Shown here: positions 11,401 through 23,525 of the stretch, piece after piece
Numbering within the stretch: position 1 is the stretch's first letter
Layout of the letters: every line of letters starts with the position of its first letter
Origin: Stenopsyche tienmushanensis
Lineage: Eukaryota; Arthropoda; Insecta; Trichoptera; Stenopsychidae
DNA: 64,000 nucleotides
NCBI GenBank assembly: GCA_008973525.1
Contig: WACJ01000114.1
Location: 496,001 to 560,000, forward strand
Direction of reading: 5' to 3'
The notes under the pieces: generated by a model
The model's database searches: none
Seen by the model: only the letters and a program-made list of their open reading frames with translations
Told to the model about the DNA's origin: nothing
Made by a program: the position numbers and the translations under genes

Positions 11401-11850
11401 AAAATGGCATTTTTGACAAAGTATAGTAGTGGGAGTGGGGGGACCCACATATGTTGATGGACGAGCGTTTGACATTCTTCACCATGGAAGTCCTAAGTCC
11501 TAAACAGGTAATTTGCAGCAAAAAAATTAAACATATTTTTACTTTGTATGATTTTACGTATAGCTTAAACTATAATTAAAAAATAAATATTGGAAAATAA
11601 AAAAATAGTGAGCGGTCGAAGAAAAGTTTGTGTTTTTACCAACATTTTTTATAGTTTTTTGTTCATTAAATAAACAGTTTTTAATATTTTTGAATAATCG
11701 TAGTCCATACGATAAAGACGTTTATTATACACGTGTCTACCAAATTTCATAAAGAATGATTTTATAGGGCGTGTGGGAGTACTTCCATAAGCTTGGAAAA
11801 AGTAGGTTCAAGAAAAACGCGTTTAAAGTTCTTCCTCACCTCAGCTTCGC
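11400..11850 (+). mobile_element. Family K arm (right half of the foldback)
   Basis: This is the reverse complement of the preceding arm from the TTGACAAAGTATAGTAGTGG block to CATAAGCTTGGAAAAAGTAG and AGAAAAACGCGTTTAAAG. It lacks the first 100 or so bases of the complete 34105 copy, so the junction is deleted on one side. Transcription through both arms would give a hairpin RNA. Confidence 0.8.
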
Positions 11851-13481
11851 GAAGCGCAGCTTTATTTATTATTTATTTATAATTATTTATTAAATATTTT
11901 AATGAATTGTCTAATTATTGTATTTGAGCGTCTACAAGAATTGCAGACTGACTCCAGTTCAAAATAATGAGGTTAAAGCTCCCAGCTTAAAAGACCAAAG
12001 CGTAGGCGCTAATCCGGGATTCATAACAAAAAAATGTATATACATAAAGTTGTTGATGCGGAAGTGTTATGGTAGATAGAACAATGACCCTTAATTTTAC
12101 GAAGTAAAATCGTGAGAATTATTAGGCCCTCAACATCCGCAACGGATCGATTCATTAACACAACAATTGTTCAGGAGTTGATTAATTTCGGAAAAGTCAA
12201 AATCGAAGGTCGAATCGTTTGACTTGGTATATAAATGGGCTTATAATTTAACAAGAAATGGCGTATTTACACCACAATTATGAATATTTTTTTGCCTTAA
12301 TTATAATAAATAAAGAATTCAGAAGTTGATACGGTATGGTAATTTTATAGTGTACAAAGGGTCCCAACATTTCATGTTTACGAATGTTGTGATTATGCAT
12401 ATCAACAGTTGGAAAACACAATCAGAAGACACCGTTTTGAAAAACGTCACTGAATAATGTATAAGCCCGATTCAATTGACCGGTTATCGAAGCTCGCTCG
12501 AAAAGGTTTATACAATTTGCGTACGGGGCAATACGCAATATGGATCAATAAATCGGTTTCCACGTTTGATTGATTAATCTTGAGAAGGTTTCTAAGCGCT
12601 CATGAAAGGTCACACATGCATTAAAATCGGAACGCCTATGATTTATATACATAAATATGCAGAAACGAGCATAAGGAGTCCAACATTCTAATGTTAAACT
12701 TGGGCGATATTGTTTGTGGTGCATTGAGAGATTGTTAAAATCATGCGAAGGTCAGTTGGTTTGAATTCCACTATTTTGCCGGACAGGTAATTGAAGTAAC
12801 TGTTGGCGATTTTGAGTAAATAATCAGTATTAGACTGGCATTCTTTGGGAAAGTTAAGAAAATTTTGTTAAACAATGACTATATTGATCTGTCATTCATT
12901 AGATCAAATTTCATTCGAATAATTGGTATCCCTTAATAAAATTCAAATAATTTTGAAAATCTCAAAATATTTTCATTAACGTTGAAATTGATAATGTCAT
13001 ATCTTCTTAAATCCCAAATGCAATAATTAATAGCACATGTGATGATATCAAAATTTTAAATAAAGCAAATTTAATTATTATAGTTTATAACAATACCCAT
13101 TCGACTAATTTATTGTCTTCATATAAAATATATTCATTTTGATGACATCGATGAGGTGTTCTTATTTTAAAGTCAATTTGGATCTTTTGGAAAACGTGAA
13201 AATCGCTTATTTGCTCAGCAAAATATTATACAATAAAATGATTTCAATATCCAACTGTTTGAAGAAAGCTACAGTTGTATGAATAAGAAATTAATTGATC
13301 ATATTCTATTGTTAAAATGAATGCTGGAAAGTTACAATTACATTATTCCTGAAAATGCTATGTATCAGCCATATATAAATATTACAATTCCTAATTTATT
13401 TTTACATAAAGCTACTTTTGCTAGCTTGTTTTGCTAGCCTCTATATATCTTTGCAAAAATAAATTTCAATGCTTTTGTATA
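11851..13481. other. No gene seen
   Basis: AT-rich DNA; no domain, splice-supported frame or repeat I can name. Confidence 0.5.
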
Positions 13482-13617
13482 TTAGGTCCATCCAAAAGAA
13501 ATCCATTATTTTTGCATGCTCTCGATTGAGTTCAGTTGTATGGTTCATCAACATTATTTTTTGGTAAAAATGGCAAAATCTGAAACCAACAAACATGTTC
13601 GAGCATAAGCATTTTTT

Positions 13618-14020
13618 TTAACCCCTCAAAGAGGTAAGACACAATGTTGTGTCCGAATTCCAGTGACTCAGATAAATAAAAAGCATACGCATTGAACTCG
13701 GAGACAGACAGAGACGGATAGCGTCTTGTACGATGAGTTAAGAGATAAATAGAGATGGAGAGAATATCTTGCGTACATCGTACGTTTTTATAGATCATTA
13801 ACCCAAATTTATCGACTAATAATGATGCAATGAATCGAGTTCAAGTGTATTTCGAGTGTATATGTTTACTTGGAGAAATGACCGAATATTGTGTCTTATT
13901 TATTTATGTACAAGTTTCATACACGCTACGACGGTCCAGACAGATAAGTGGATTTGTATGATGATAAATGGCGGACAAGCAAATATAGCATCTATGTGTA
14001 CGATGATTTTAAATTAACTC
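13618..14020 (+). mobile_element. TTAACCC MITE (family M) nested in mariner
   Basis: It starts at TTAA (13618-13621) then CCCCTCAAAGAGGTAAGACA and follows the family through GTGACTCAGATAAAT, GAGACAGACAGAGACGGA, TCGACTAATAATGATG and AAATGGCGGACAAGCAAATA. The right terminus is degraded near ATTAACTCTGGGCG. Confidence 0.75.
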
Positions 14021-14104
14021 TGGGCGAAGCAAAATGATAACTGCGGATATTGTTAGTCGAAAATTAGACACGCTTACATGAAAACTACAAGAAAAATTAT
14101 CTAT

Positions 14105-14335
14105 TTTTTCAATTGAAGAGTAATTATTTTACAGCATGATAATGCAAGCTTATGTAAAGCCAAACCCATTTGTGAAAAAATAAAACAAACTAAGAAGTTG
14201 TATTGCATCCTCTATATTTGTTAGATTTAGCACCTTTTGATAGCTATTTCTATAAGAGGGTGATACAAAACTTTCAGGAGAGCTTGAAGCTAGTTGATAA
14301 TAATGAAGGTGTAAAAATATTGAAAAAATAATGTT
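14105..14335 (+). pseudogene. mariner transposase C-terminal remnant
   Basis: Frames give FLQHDNASLCKAKP-like sequence, then VLHPLYLLDLAPFDSYFYKR, matching mariner HDNA-x-x-H and the HPPYSPDLAPSDYHLF block that holds the last catalytic Asp. A final stretch near NFQESLKLVDNNEGVK fits the region after it. The usual SPD is LLD here. Frameshifts are present. Confidence 0.7.
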
Positions 14336-14381
14336 TTATGGTGAAAAAAATAATGGATTTCTTTCGAAAAGAAATAAACCG

Positions 14382-15589
14382 AATGTCAATAATGGCATTG
14401 GTTTGGTTTTATTATGAGAATGGAATTTTGAAGTTGATTTCCTAGATACAAACAACCATCGTATTAAACATTAAGCTATAATTATACTTTGTAAAATGTG
14501 GCAGTGGACAAACAATCATGTCAGGCTTCCTGGCCTTTAAAATAAACTATTGAAATTATCGTGCAGGAAAAACATTTTGTCTGTAAGAAAGCATCAATGC
14601 TAGTCATCAAACCGGAGCTTAAAATTACGTTGAGTGTATTCGAGGACATTCCGAACTTGACTTGGAGCACCATACAAAAACGCAAATCCAAAATAAAAGT
14701 GCTAAATTAAGAAACTTGTCATCTCTTAAATATTAAAGCGTTCGCTCCGAATCAGACGAATTCACCTTCGAGTAAATAATGAGATGTGTGGACTCAAATG
14801 CAGAAGTCCTTGTTCGAACCATTCCTCTCAATATGGCTATACTTTTAAATTCTCATGTCTTGAAAGGTATTACATACCAGCAAGCCGATTCAGCGCAACT
14901 CGAAAGAACTATTAGATTGACCAAATAGAATGATCGCAAAAATCATTGACCACGTGAAGAAAAAAATTGGAAATCGCATTTGAAAGGTGATCAAATAATA
15001 TATCCACGACCGATGCCCTTTACTTTCTTGCAGCGCGTGAAGAACTTTGACCTGATGGTGAGAAGTGGAAAATAGCGTAAACTCTATAAAGAAATCAGTA
15101 GCTGAGATTAATATTAAGTCCGATCTAAATTTTAGCATAATTTACAGCGAGTTGTCAACCTTCGCTTGCGTTGATCTGGATGCGCTATCATACATAACTT
15201 TGGAAAACCAGTTTAGATTGGCAAATTAGCTAATGAATTTGAATAATGTTAATATCAAGAATATAAATTCTAAGTATATATGTGATAAAGTTGGTATGGA
15301 ATTTTGTGTGAATAACTGCATGCTAAAAGTCAATAGTGTTTAGATTTAATAACTTCACTTTACAATCTAAAAGAATGAGCCGATTTCATTTCAAATACAA
15401 ACCGTAATTTATAACTTTATATATGTACTTTAAATGTATTGTTTTTTCTTTGGATAACAACATTTTTAGCTAACATCCCGTGGGTCTGTTTCAAAATATG
15501 TACAAAGTCAATAAATTTTACGGTTTAGTCATTCATCGACACGCAAACTGGATGAAATAAACGAAGGAAGAAATTTAGGCAATTTTTTA
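14382..15589. other. No gene seen
   Basis: The frame at 14890-15138 (minus) has no recognisable domain. Nothing else is supported. Confidence 0.45.
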
Positions 15590-16140
15590 CCATAAATATT
15601 TTACAGGCGCAAATCCTCAACATCAAAATTGTCCAACAGGCGAAAACAACTGGTGCAAAATGGCGCAAGGTTGAAACTAGAGGAGAACTCAATGATTTCC
15701 ACGACCATAAGTCACATTTGACAGCAGAAGTTCAAAAAATCATTATGAAGATTTATCACGAGATGAACTGTTGGTCAGATGTTAAGGAGCACAAACACAA
15801 AATAACAATGAATCATTAAATTCATTAATATGGATTTTCGCTCCTATACACCTGCATTCTGGCACAAATATCGTTGAAATAGCAAATTTTCTTATCGCGA
15901 TTATCTTCATTGAAGGATTTAATGGCACTTTAAAAGTTTTAGTTACAATAGTCGTAATGAAGCGCGTATCTACCATTTCGAATAACTTCGCTAAACGAGC
16001 TAAAATTTATGCCAGATTTATACAATCGGTTTTGCAAGATTTTTATGAAGACACTGAAGGCTTAATTTATAGAACAGATTAAAAATAATTCAAACATTTC
16101 TTGATGAATTAGAATCTTTAAACGCGTTTTTCTCAAAACT
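15590..16140 (+). pseudogene. Mutator-like/Kolobok-like transposase remnant
   Basis: In shifting + frames I read NCPTGENNWCK, then DLSRDELLVRC, then NNESLNSLIWIFAPIHLHSG, then TNIVEIANFLIAIIFIEGFN and GTLKVLVTI. This order (C-P-x-G-x-x-x-WCK, DLSRDELL, N-x-NES-x-NS-x-IW, HSG-x-x-VEIA, IF-x-EGFNG) is that of an arthropod transposase group often labelled mutator-like in databases; I recall it rather than having searched. It ends near ACGCGTTTTTCTCAAAACT (from 16121), a motif also present near the ends of family K and the 25.0-kb element. At least four frame changes are needed. Confidence 0.65.
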
Positions 16141-16832
16141 GCATTATTCAAATCGGTTGCAAATCCACAAATAAATGTTCAACGAGGTGCTAAAACTTTG
16201 TCTTTCAATATTTTTAAATAATTCTAGCATAAAAACTAGTTCATATTTTATAGCTTAAAATGCCATTCAAATTATTTATTTCCGATAAGCAAAATCTCCG
16301 CAATCGTGGAAACCGAAAAAGACCTTTTTCGATGATGGTAAGTTGCCGTGTATTTCAGCAATGAGACATGTTTTCAATCTGAAAAAATTGCAAAGTGTGC
16401 TTAAAATATGAATAAACATGCGGTAAAAAATTCGCACCTAAAATATTAATAGTTCAATCTGAAATTAAAATACAACAAACTTTTCAACAGAATAATGATG
16501 AATGAACTAAGTGTTAGTATGGTAAGCAAATTCCTCAACTCTTATTTATAAAAATGTTTGAATTCATTCCGTGCTATAAGTTTTACCGCAAGTATGCAAT
16601 AGTTCCAATCATCCATATCGGAGAAAGTTTACTCTGAATTTTTGTTTTTAAAAAGGTAAATACTTGAACAATTTATGAGACTGATTTGCAACAAATAGTA
16701 AAATATAATTCTAACATATCTTATGCGGAACCGGTTTAATCAAAACTTAAACTTTTAACGGGAATCTCCGGATCTTTTCCGTTTGACATTTTTTCTAATT
16801 TATATTCGCGAAATTATTTTGATAGTCATGAG
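16141..16832. other. No gene seen
   Basis: AT-rich DNA between the transposase remnant and a hAT copy. Confidence 0.45.
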
Positions 16833-17727
16833 TAGGGAATCCAATCCCGGGATCCCGGGCAGTTTTAGGTACTTAAGAATCCCGGGACTAGAAAACGTAA
16901 TCCCGAAAATCCCGGGATTGAAATTTTTATCTAACAGAAATCGTACACCTCACCAACACGATGAAGGCTACTAAATCGAGACATTTCCGACGAAATCTGG
17001 ACGCTTAGAAACAGTGGCGTAACTACTAATTGACGAACTTAGGCGATGCATAGGAGCAGTGACTGTCTAATCTATGTATACATATACAGTGTACATGTAT
17101 GTTTTTAAAATTGTTATAGTAACATTTCCCTACCGGTGATGTATTTACTACACCTCGACTCTAATAGTGGGAATATCGATATGAAATATAATAGATACGG
17201 GGTTCAGAATTTTTGTATTCCTCCGTAATATAATTACAAATCACATCAAAGTATTATAGTATATAAGTATTCATCTGCAGCGACGGAAATAAATAATTTG
17301 TCGGGAAATCGGGAATTTTGCGATTTTTAGTACGTGTCTCAGCAGAAAGGAATTTTATCAGTCACATTGATGGTGTTATACGAAAATGAGGGCTCACGCG
17401 ATCATCAACTCGAACTAGCATTTAAATATCTGATGACGATACCTCCAACGAGTGTGGAAGCTGAGCGTGCATTTTCAGCAGCAAGTTGTCTGACTTCCAA
17501 AATCAGATCCAGACTAAATGACGAAACACTAATGTTTAATGTTACTTCGGGCATATTTTCAAAATAATATTTGATTTTTTTAGTGTTTTTTTTTAATTGT
17601 ATTTTTATCTTTTCTTAAATAAATAAAATTCTTTGTCCTTCAAGTGATTTTTTATATTGAACAAATGGACTTATTAGTAATTTTTGATCAAATTTATCAA
17701 TGTAATTTCTTAAAATATTGAAAATCC
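16833..17727 (+). mobile_element. hAT element, family A, right end truncated
   Basis: It starts TAGGGAATCCAATCCCGGGA and runs in the opposite direction to the 6311-7312 copy with high identity by eye, including CACCGGTGATG-type and CTGCAGCGACGG blocks. The right end stops at TATTGAAAATCCCAAATAAG, so the inverted terminus is lost. Confidence 0.8.
17334..17567 (+). pseudogene. hATC remnant of the family A element
   Basis: The frame has KYLMTIPPTSVEAERAFSA, ASCLTSKIRSRLNDETLMF and ends TSGIFSK. The apparent first codon is GTG, so no true start is present. It is the dimerisation tail of a hAT transposase and is nearly identical to 6572-6811. A third, deleted version lies at 46995-47130. Confidence 0.8.
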
Positions 17728-19668
17728 CAAATAAGGCCAAAAAATGACTTGAGAGAATTTTTTTTAACAGTCGCCATTTTGTGATTTTTTTTTAATTAGG
17801 GACTATAGTGATATCTTTACTAATTGTGAATTATATTGTTGGAAAGAGAAAATCTGCACAAAACAATGATGAAATTGACACTGGGTATACTATTTCTTCC
17901 AAAGAAGAGAACGATTTATAAGAGTCATAACGAAAATGATCATACAGCGATGATAGTTTGTAATTAAAATAATTAGTATTTTTCTAGTGGATGTCTGGCA
18001 TTTGAGATGCCAGATATCATACATCTTTAAAATTTTACCAATAATGCAAGACGTCCTTTAAATGTTACCAAAAATGTTATTTTTTAATTGTCTTATCGTT
18101 ATTATGGTATGTATTAACTTTTTTTATGCGATTTTGGATATATTTTATATTGCTGTTTCAAAGTTATGCGGTTTTTGAAATCCATGGAACACATCTTCAT
18201 ATTTTCTATATAAATCATAGCTTTTTTTGTGCGATTGATTTTTGTACGATTTTCCGCGGAACGCATCTATCGTACAAAAAAAAGTTTAAGTGTATTTCCA
18301 TTTCAGAAATGTTAAATGTATTTATATATTAATAGATATCAGCCAAATTAACGAGTAAATTGAAATAAACAGAATTGTGAACACAGTTATCCACGATCAT
18401 GATTAGTTTATCATAAAGTAAGATTGCAAATACAATTTTCCCACAAAAGATGTGTTATAATTCGAATAACTTTATTTTGATAATATTGCAAAACCACCGC
18501 ATAGTTACTCTCCACATCTGGTAAAATCTAACGGTGAGTTAAAAAGAAAAATCGGAAATGAACAAAAAGAGGTGGAAAAATTGAGTATTTAAATGATGGT
18601 AGAGCTGCCGTTCGAATTCGGCTCTATCGTCGAAACAATGAGCAATAAACATTCTAGATTTAGACAATTTGAAAAGCAATCACTAAAGTATAATATTTAT
18701 TAGCGTCCATTGTTGGCCCTCGATCTATTGTTCCAGCGAGATGAGATCAGCACTTTAACACTCGAAGGAACCGTAGATAATTTTTGGGCCATTGCACAAC
18801 GCTCATTATTTATTTTATAATGCTGCTGGTTTACTCGCATTCCAAGAATTTAATGGTAATTAGAGGGGCCAACAATCACACGCTTAACCATTCACATTGA
18901 CCGTTATCTTTTGTTAGCACAAAGGGAATTTTATTTCCCAACCCGAAGAACATATCAATGCTTTGTTGCACAACGTCTTCGTTGTTGCATTCAAATCATC
19001 CAGACAAAAAGAAAACGAGTGAGCACAAATAATGTGCTAATTGGGAGTGAGATGAGTTTATTACATTGATTTTTATAAATAACTAACGAGTACCCGGCAA
19101 GCGTTGCAATGCCACACGCAAAGAAGTAAAATGTCCGTATTTTAATTCTGTTTATTAGTAATTATTTGAAAGGTACATTAAGATTTTAAATGTAAATCAT
19201 TCCGATACTTCGATTCTCCTGACGGACTCATGGACGCGAAATAACTGCTGGCGCCTTGGTGATGCTCCTTATGAGCATCCTCCGTCCAGTGATGCCCATG
19301 TGCGATGTTGGACCATGCATTGTCGTCGCTTCATCGGAGATTGTTTGTATACATCGTGTACCATATACAGCTATCCATGTGAGAAGCATGCACGCATACC
19401 CTGTGTGTTCGCACCGGAAACTGCACACACTGGAATCATTGGGACACAACATATCCTTGTAATTTTTCATTTCAAACTGTAGCTTCGATGATATTATTCA
19501 TCTTTTTTTTCCCTAAAAGCCTGGTACAGTTGCTACATATAGTGGCGGATTTGTGTTACGGAAAAGAATTATAGGCACGCCAATTTTCAGTATTAAAATA
19601 CACAATTCAAATATAATTTTTTTAGGTATCACTAAAATTTGGTTTCAATATATTAGCTGGTTTAAGAA

Positions 19669-19699
<31 letters not shown>

Positions 19700-22320
19700 A
19701 TATATTATATATTACAAAAGAAGTAGATTTAGAGATGAATTTCTTACGAAATCACCGAACTTTTGACAAATCTTATCGTGTAACACACGAACTTTAAATT
19801 CCAAATTATTTGAACTTTTGGACTCTTGCAATATTGGATATTACAAATCATGCCGGGTACTCGTTCTTAAAAAACTAAGTATATTTTTAAAATTACATTA
19901 ATTATTTATGTGTTTGTTTTCAACATAAACACACAATTATAAACGATGGGATGGAGGCCAAACGAATTGATCCAGATATGAATTGAAATGATGACGTTTG
20001 TGCTTTACCCCCTCACGGCATAGTTCACCGATGACCAAACGTTTTGCATATGTACATAGCAAATCAACTTGAACAAGATATTTTCATGGAATTATTTACA
20101 GAAAACATGAGATCTATTTTGATCAAGAAATGTTTTTTTATTTAAAAAAAATAAATCTCAAGAACGATGTAAAATGTCGGGATGGGATCCGCGAAAAAAA
20201 ATTTGCTCAAGAGGGGGTTTGCAGACAGTTGATGATCTTCCTCTTTTTACGTTTCTTCAAGAAGGATAATTACAAGGAGCTGGCTATTTCTTCCTTTTAT
20301 ACGAACACAATAATTTCTCTTTAAAATATTAATGTTAATTTTTTAACAAATTTCCTATTAACCCATAGCGAGTGAGTTCAAATTAAAATTTAAAAAAACA
20401 ATCATCAGAAGCAGCCAAAATGAGGATGGACTTGCTTTCGATGCTTCGCCATAATATCTATTGCTCATTGAACGAAAGTTTTCTTATCAAAACATGCAAA
20501 AAACGAAAATATATTTAAAAAACCGTTTTACTTAACTGGTTTGCAGTCCACAGATGCAAAATCACCAAATAATATATTCAATGTAATAGGAAAAGCTATG
20601 GAGAAGATTCGCTATAAGGATCCTCGACAGAGTATGTCTTCTAATTTTGTACATCTCAAATAAAACAATAAATGATTAAGAGCCCGAAGAGATTAATGTG
20701 TCCCGAATATTTGGTTGACATCTCAATTCGTGCTAGACCCAGATACCTCATGAAATAATGGGGGGCCTAAAACTCCTTCTTCCGATAATGTCGTGATCAA
20801 TCCGAATACACTGCTACATTTTAAACGTCGTGCTGTTGCTTTAAATTTCACAATATGACGAATTATAAAATGCAAATAAGCAAACAATGGATGAAAGTGT
20901 TACTAGTTCAACGGTCATGGTTACTTATATGCGAACAACCATAAATCGACAAAGAACGGCAACAATTGCAATTTTTTTCCTAGCGCAATTGTAGACATTG
21001 ATGAACTTAATATCAACGGTTCGTATAGAAAATTCGACCACGTTACGAAAAAAATAATTTATTGAGCAACTGATCGACTTGTCGGTATTTTATACAATTA
21101 CCACATCGCAACTGGCCTATCATTTGGTCAAAACATTGACAAGTTGCTCATCGAGTGTGAACCGTAATTAATAAGTCAAAATTATTACCAATGACACAAT
21201 AATCATTTAAATATCTTGTAAGAAGTTTGCTTTTGAAAAAATGTAACAGATACTAAACCAACTACTTCCTTATATGCGTAATTATTATTTAAAAAAATAT
21301 AATTTACATAATCCAAACGAAGAATACACACATTTTGACATTTCATATTTTATACAGCATCCGAAGATAATGGGTTTTTCGTTTCGTAAATAGGTATTTA
21401 AATGTAATTAACAGCGATACGTTTCGATGTACATCATTATGTTATAGGATTCATTGATTTTGTTTAGAACTGCCGGTGAATTTAAATATATTTAGTGACA
21501 GATTTACTTATGGGTACAGAAGGCGCGCACCTTGGTCCTCAAAAAGTTTTTGACCCACTGTGTAATCAATCAAAAATCAATCATCCCTTAAAATACACAA
21601 TTTCACTTTAACGTGGTATGTAGAAATCGTTGTTGAAATACTAAGCTTCAATTGAAAAAATATGCCTTATGCCGCGTAATAATGAAATTGTTAATAGGAA
21701 ACCGCGCATATTGAGCCGAAAGGGAGTTGAATGTGAGAATTTGTTCTAAGCCGAAAAACCAAATGGACCCAATGGTCTCTCAATAGCGAAATGCGCCACT
21801 GCCAATACTAAATACGATAATGAGCCAAGATCAAACGAACGATAAGCCAAACGCTTAAAATGGTGATTGACAGAACATATGGCAAGACGAACGGTGGTCG
21901 ATAAATTGAAGATTGATTTAATCAATTTGCGAATAGATTTATAAATGAAATGTAAATATAATCGTTATATTTTAATTATACATACAAAAGATATGTGATG
22001 TTGAAGTTTGAAGCACTAGGCCATACCTGAAATTATAAAAATAAATTAATATTGTGTAACATGGGAATAATTTGGGATTATTTTTAAATAATTATAATAA
22101 TATAAAAGTAGATAAATTAATTAAAATTATAAGTCGTTGATTATTAATTTTTTTGGTCGTCGAAGCGGGCTGTTTTTATGCTGTTCGGGCCTTGCAACCG
22201 ATCCCAAGGATTGCTAAGTATCTTAGGGATCCTAGGGGTTGCGGCCCCTGGAGACGGACGCAACAAGTATATTAATTATAGAATTCAAATACATATAATA
22301 CACCCGCGGTAATCCGGCGT
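17728..22320. other. Long stretch without a supported gene
   Basis: It contains an (AT)n microsatellite (about 19670-19696), a 60-base patch (19369-19432) repeated at 33323-33385, and a few GC-richer patches (22180-22265) I cannot name. The overlapping frames at 19228-19482 are mutual shadows without a domain. Confidence 0.45.
19369..19432. repeat. Short dispersed repeat, second copy at 33323-33385
   Basis: Both copies contain AGCTATCCATGTGAGAAGCA, TGCACGCATACCCTGTGTG and CCGGAAACTGCACAC in the same order. No known family comes to mind. Confidence 0.65.
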
Positions 22321-23525
22321 CAGTCTAATCCGGCGCCCCCTGTAATCCGACATGCCAATAAAAATATAGTATATATGTACGGCAAAGCTTTGTCAATGTA
22401 AAAAATGAAAAATTCGATTAAAAATCGAATATTTTATATATAGAATGTTTGGTGTATAGACAGATACAATTTTTAAGAGGTTAAGGGTGTCTTTTGCTAA
22501 GTTTCACACATAAGCCCTATGTCCTAATTGACAGTCTTGTCGAAATAGATTTTTTGTATTTTGAAAAAATACCCAAAATTTCACCTTTAAATTGTTATAA
22601 TTTTTTAATATGTGGTCGTAATAACACGAAATGACTTGTATGTTGTGAATGTTTTGTATTTTGCAATGTATGTTTGATCTAAATAAATCTAATTTGCAAT
22701 TGATTTAAGACAAAATCATTTTTGAGCTTCTAAAGCTTAATAAAATGTGCAAACGTCAAGTAATGATGAGTAATGTCAACTTCAATATTCTTCAAACAAA
22801 CAACTAACTATTATTTTGAACATTTTTAAAATTTCTTCTAGTTCATATCCGTTCCAATGATATCTACATGTCATACAAATCATTTAATAATTTGTTAAAC
22901 TTGAAATAGCGTAGTTGTCTGAAGTAGCATTACCCTTTTCATTCTTACAAAGACGTCGCTTATGCCTTCAATTGAGATTTTTTTGTGGGCACCACTGTCG
23001 CGTAAATTAACTCTTTTAGCGGCCCTATTCCGTGTTTCGCACGGTCTCCAGATCTGACACCATTTGATTTCTTTGCCTTAGGACGTCCCCTATAACTGAG
23101 CTCACACGGTTTCTAGATCTGACACCACTGGATTTCTTTTTCTTGGGACGTAATGATTTTTTCGTAAAGGAGAAGTGTGGCGTGTTTTCTAATTGGCCAA
23201 AGATCGACCGTGATTCTGACAAAAAAAGATCCACTGGCTTATTGAATAAGTTCAAATTGGGGCACAATGCAAGTAGAAATATTAATTGATCATTCAGAAA
23301 AGGATCGATTTATGAAAAAATAATTGGAAAAAGGCAAAAATAACGTCGAAATAGGAGAGATAAAAATACTGCTAAAATTGAGCCGCTTGGAAGTGTTTTC
23401 TTCGTTGATAAACTCAAATAAATAACAATAATAGTAATTGACAAAAATTCTGGACTACAAGGGGTCGGGAGCGGTACTCTATAATCCGACAGATTGGACA
23501 ATCTGACACCACCTTGCCGTTTTTC
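22321..23525. mobile_element. Composite of Tigger-like end and Tc1/mariner-type remnants
   Basis: At 22321 a terminus CAGTCTAATCCGGCGCCCCC then TGTAATCCGACAT is the inverse of the end at 40618-40653. Further in, 23016-23160 holds transposase motifs and 23163-23500 is similar, in inverse, to 31390-31740. The right side has TATAATCCGACAG. The order of parts looks rearranged. Confidence 0.55.
23016..23160 (+). pseudogene. Duplicated transposase motif (RSPDLTPLDFF) of a Tc1/mariner-type element
   Basis: One frame reads GPIPCFARSPDLTPFDFFAL. About 65 bases later a second reading gives LDLTPLDFFFLGRNDFF. Both match the block around the third catalytic Asp of IS630/Tc1/mariner transposases (WPPRSPDLTPLDFFLWG). 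A tandem duplication of this block is the simplest reading. A third copy is at 41773-41860. Confidence 0.65.

Larger units (their letters stand above)
13482..14381 (+). mobile_element. mariner-type element, decayed, with nested MITE
   Basis: The left end has TTAGGTCCATCCAAAAGAAA then TCCATTATTTT; the right end, inverted, has GAAAGAAATCCATTATTTTT. These make a terminal inverted repeat. A family M MITE fills 13618-14020. Mariner transposase C-terminal sequence follows at 14105-14335. A second copy of the left end is at 53422-53480. Stops and the insertion make it inactive. Confidence 0.75.

Noticed and set aside
15590..16140. Classical Mutator (MULE) element with 9-bp duplications
   Set aside because: Protein motifs resemble proteins called mutator-like, but the linked elements end at TTAA; no 8-9 bp duplication was found.
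19228..19482. Three overlapping frames on both strands
   Set aside because: Mutual shadows of one GC-richer patch; part is a dispersed repeat also at 33323-33385.
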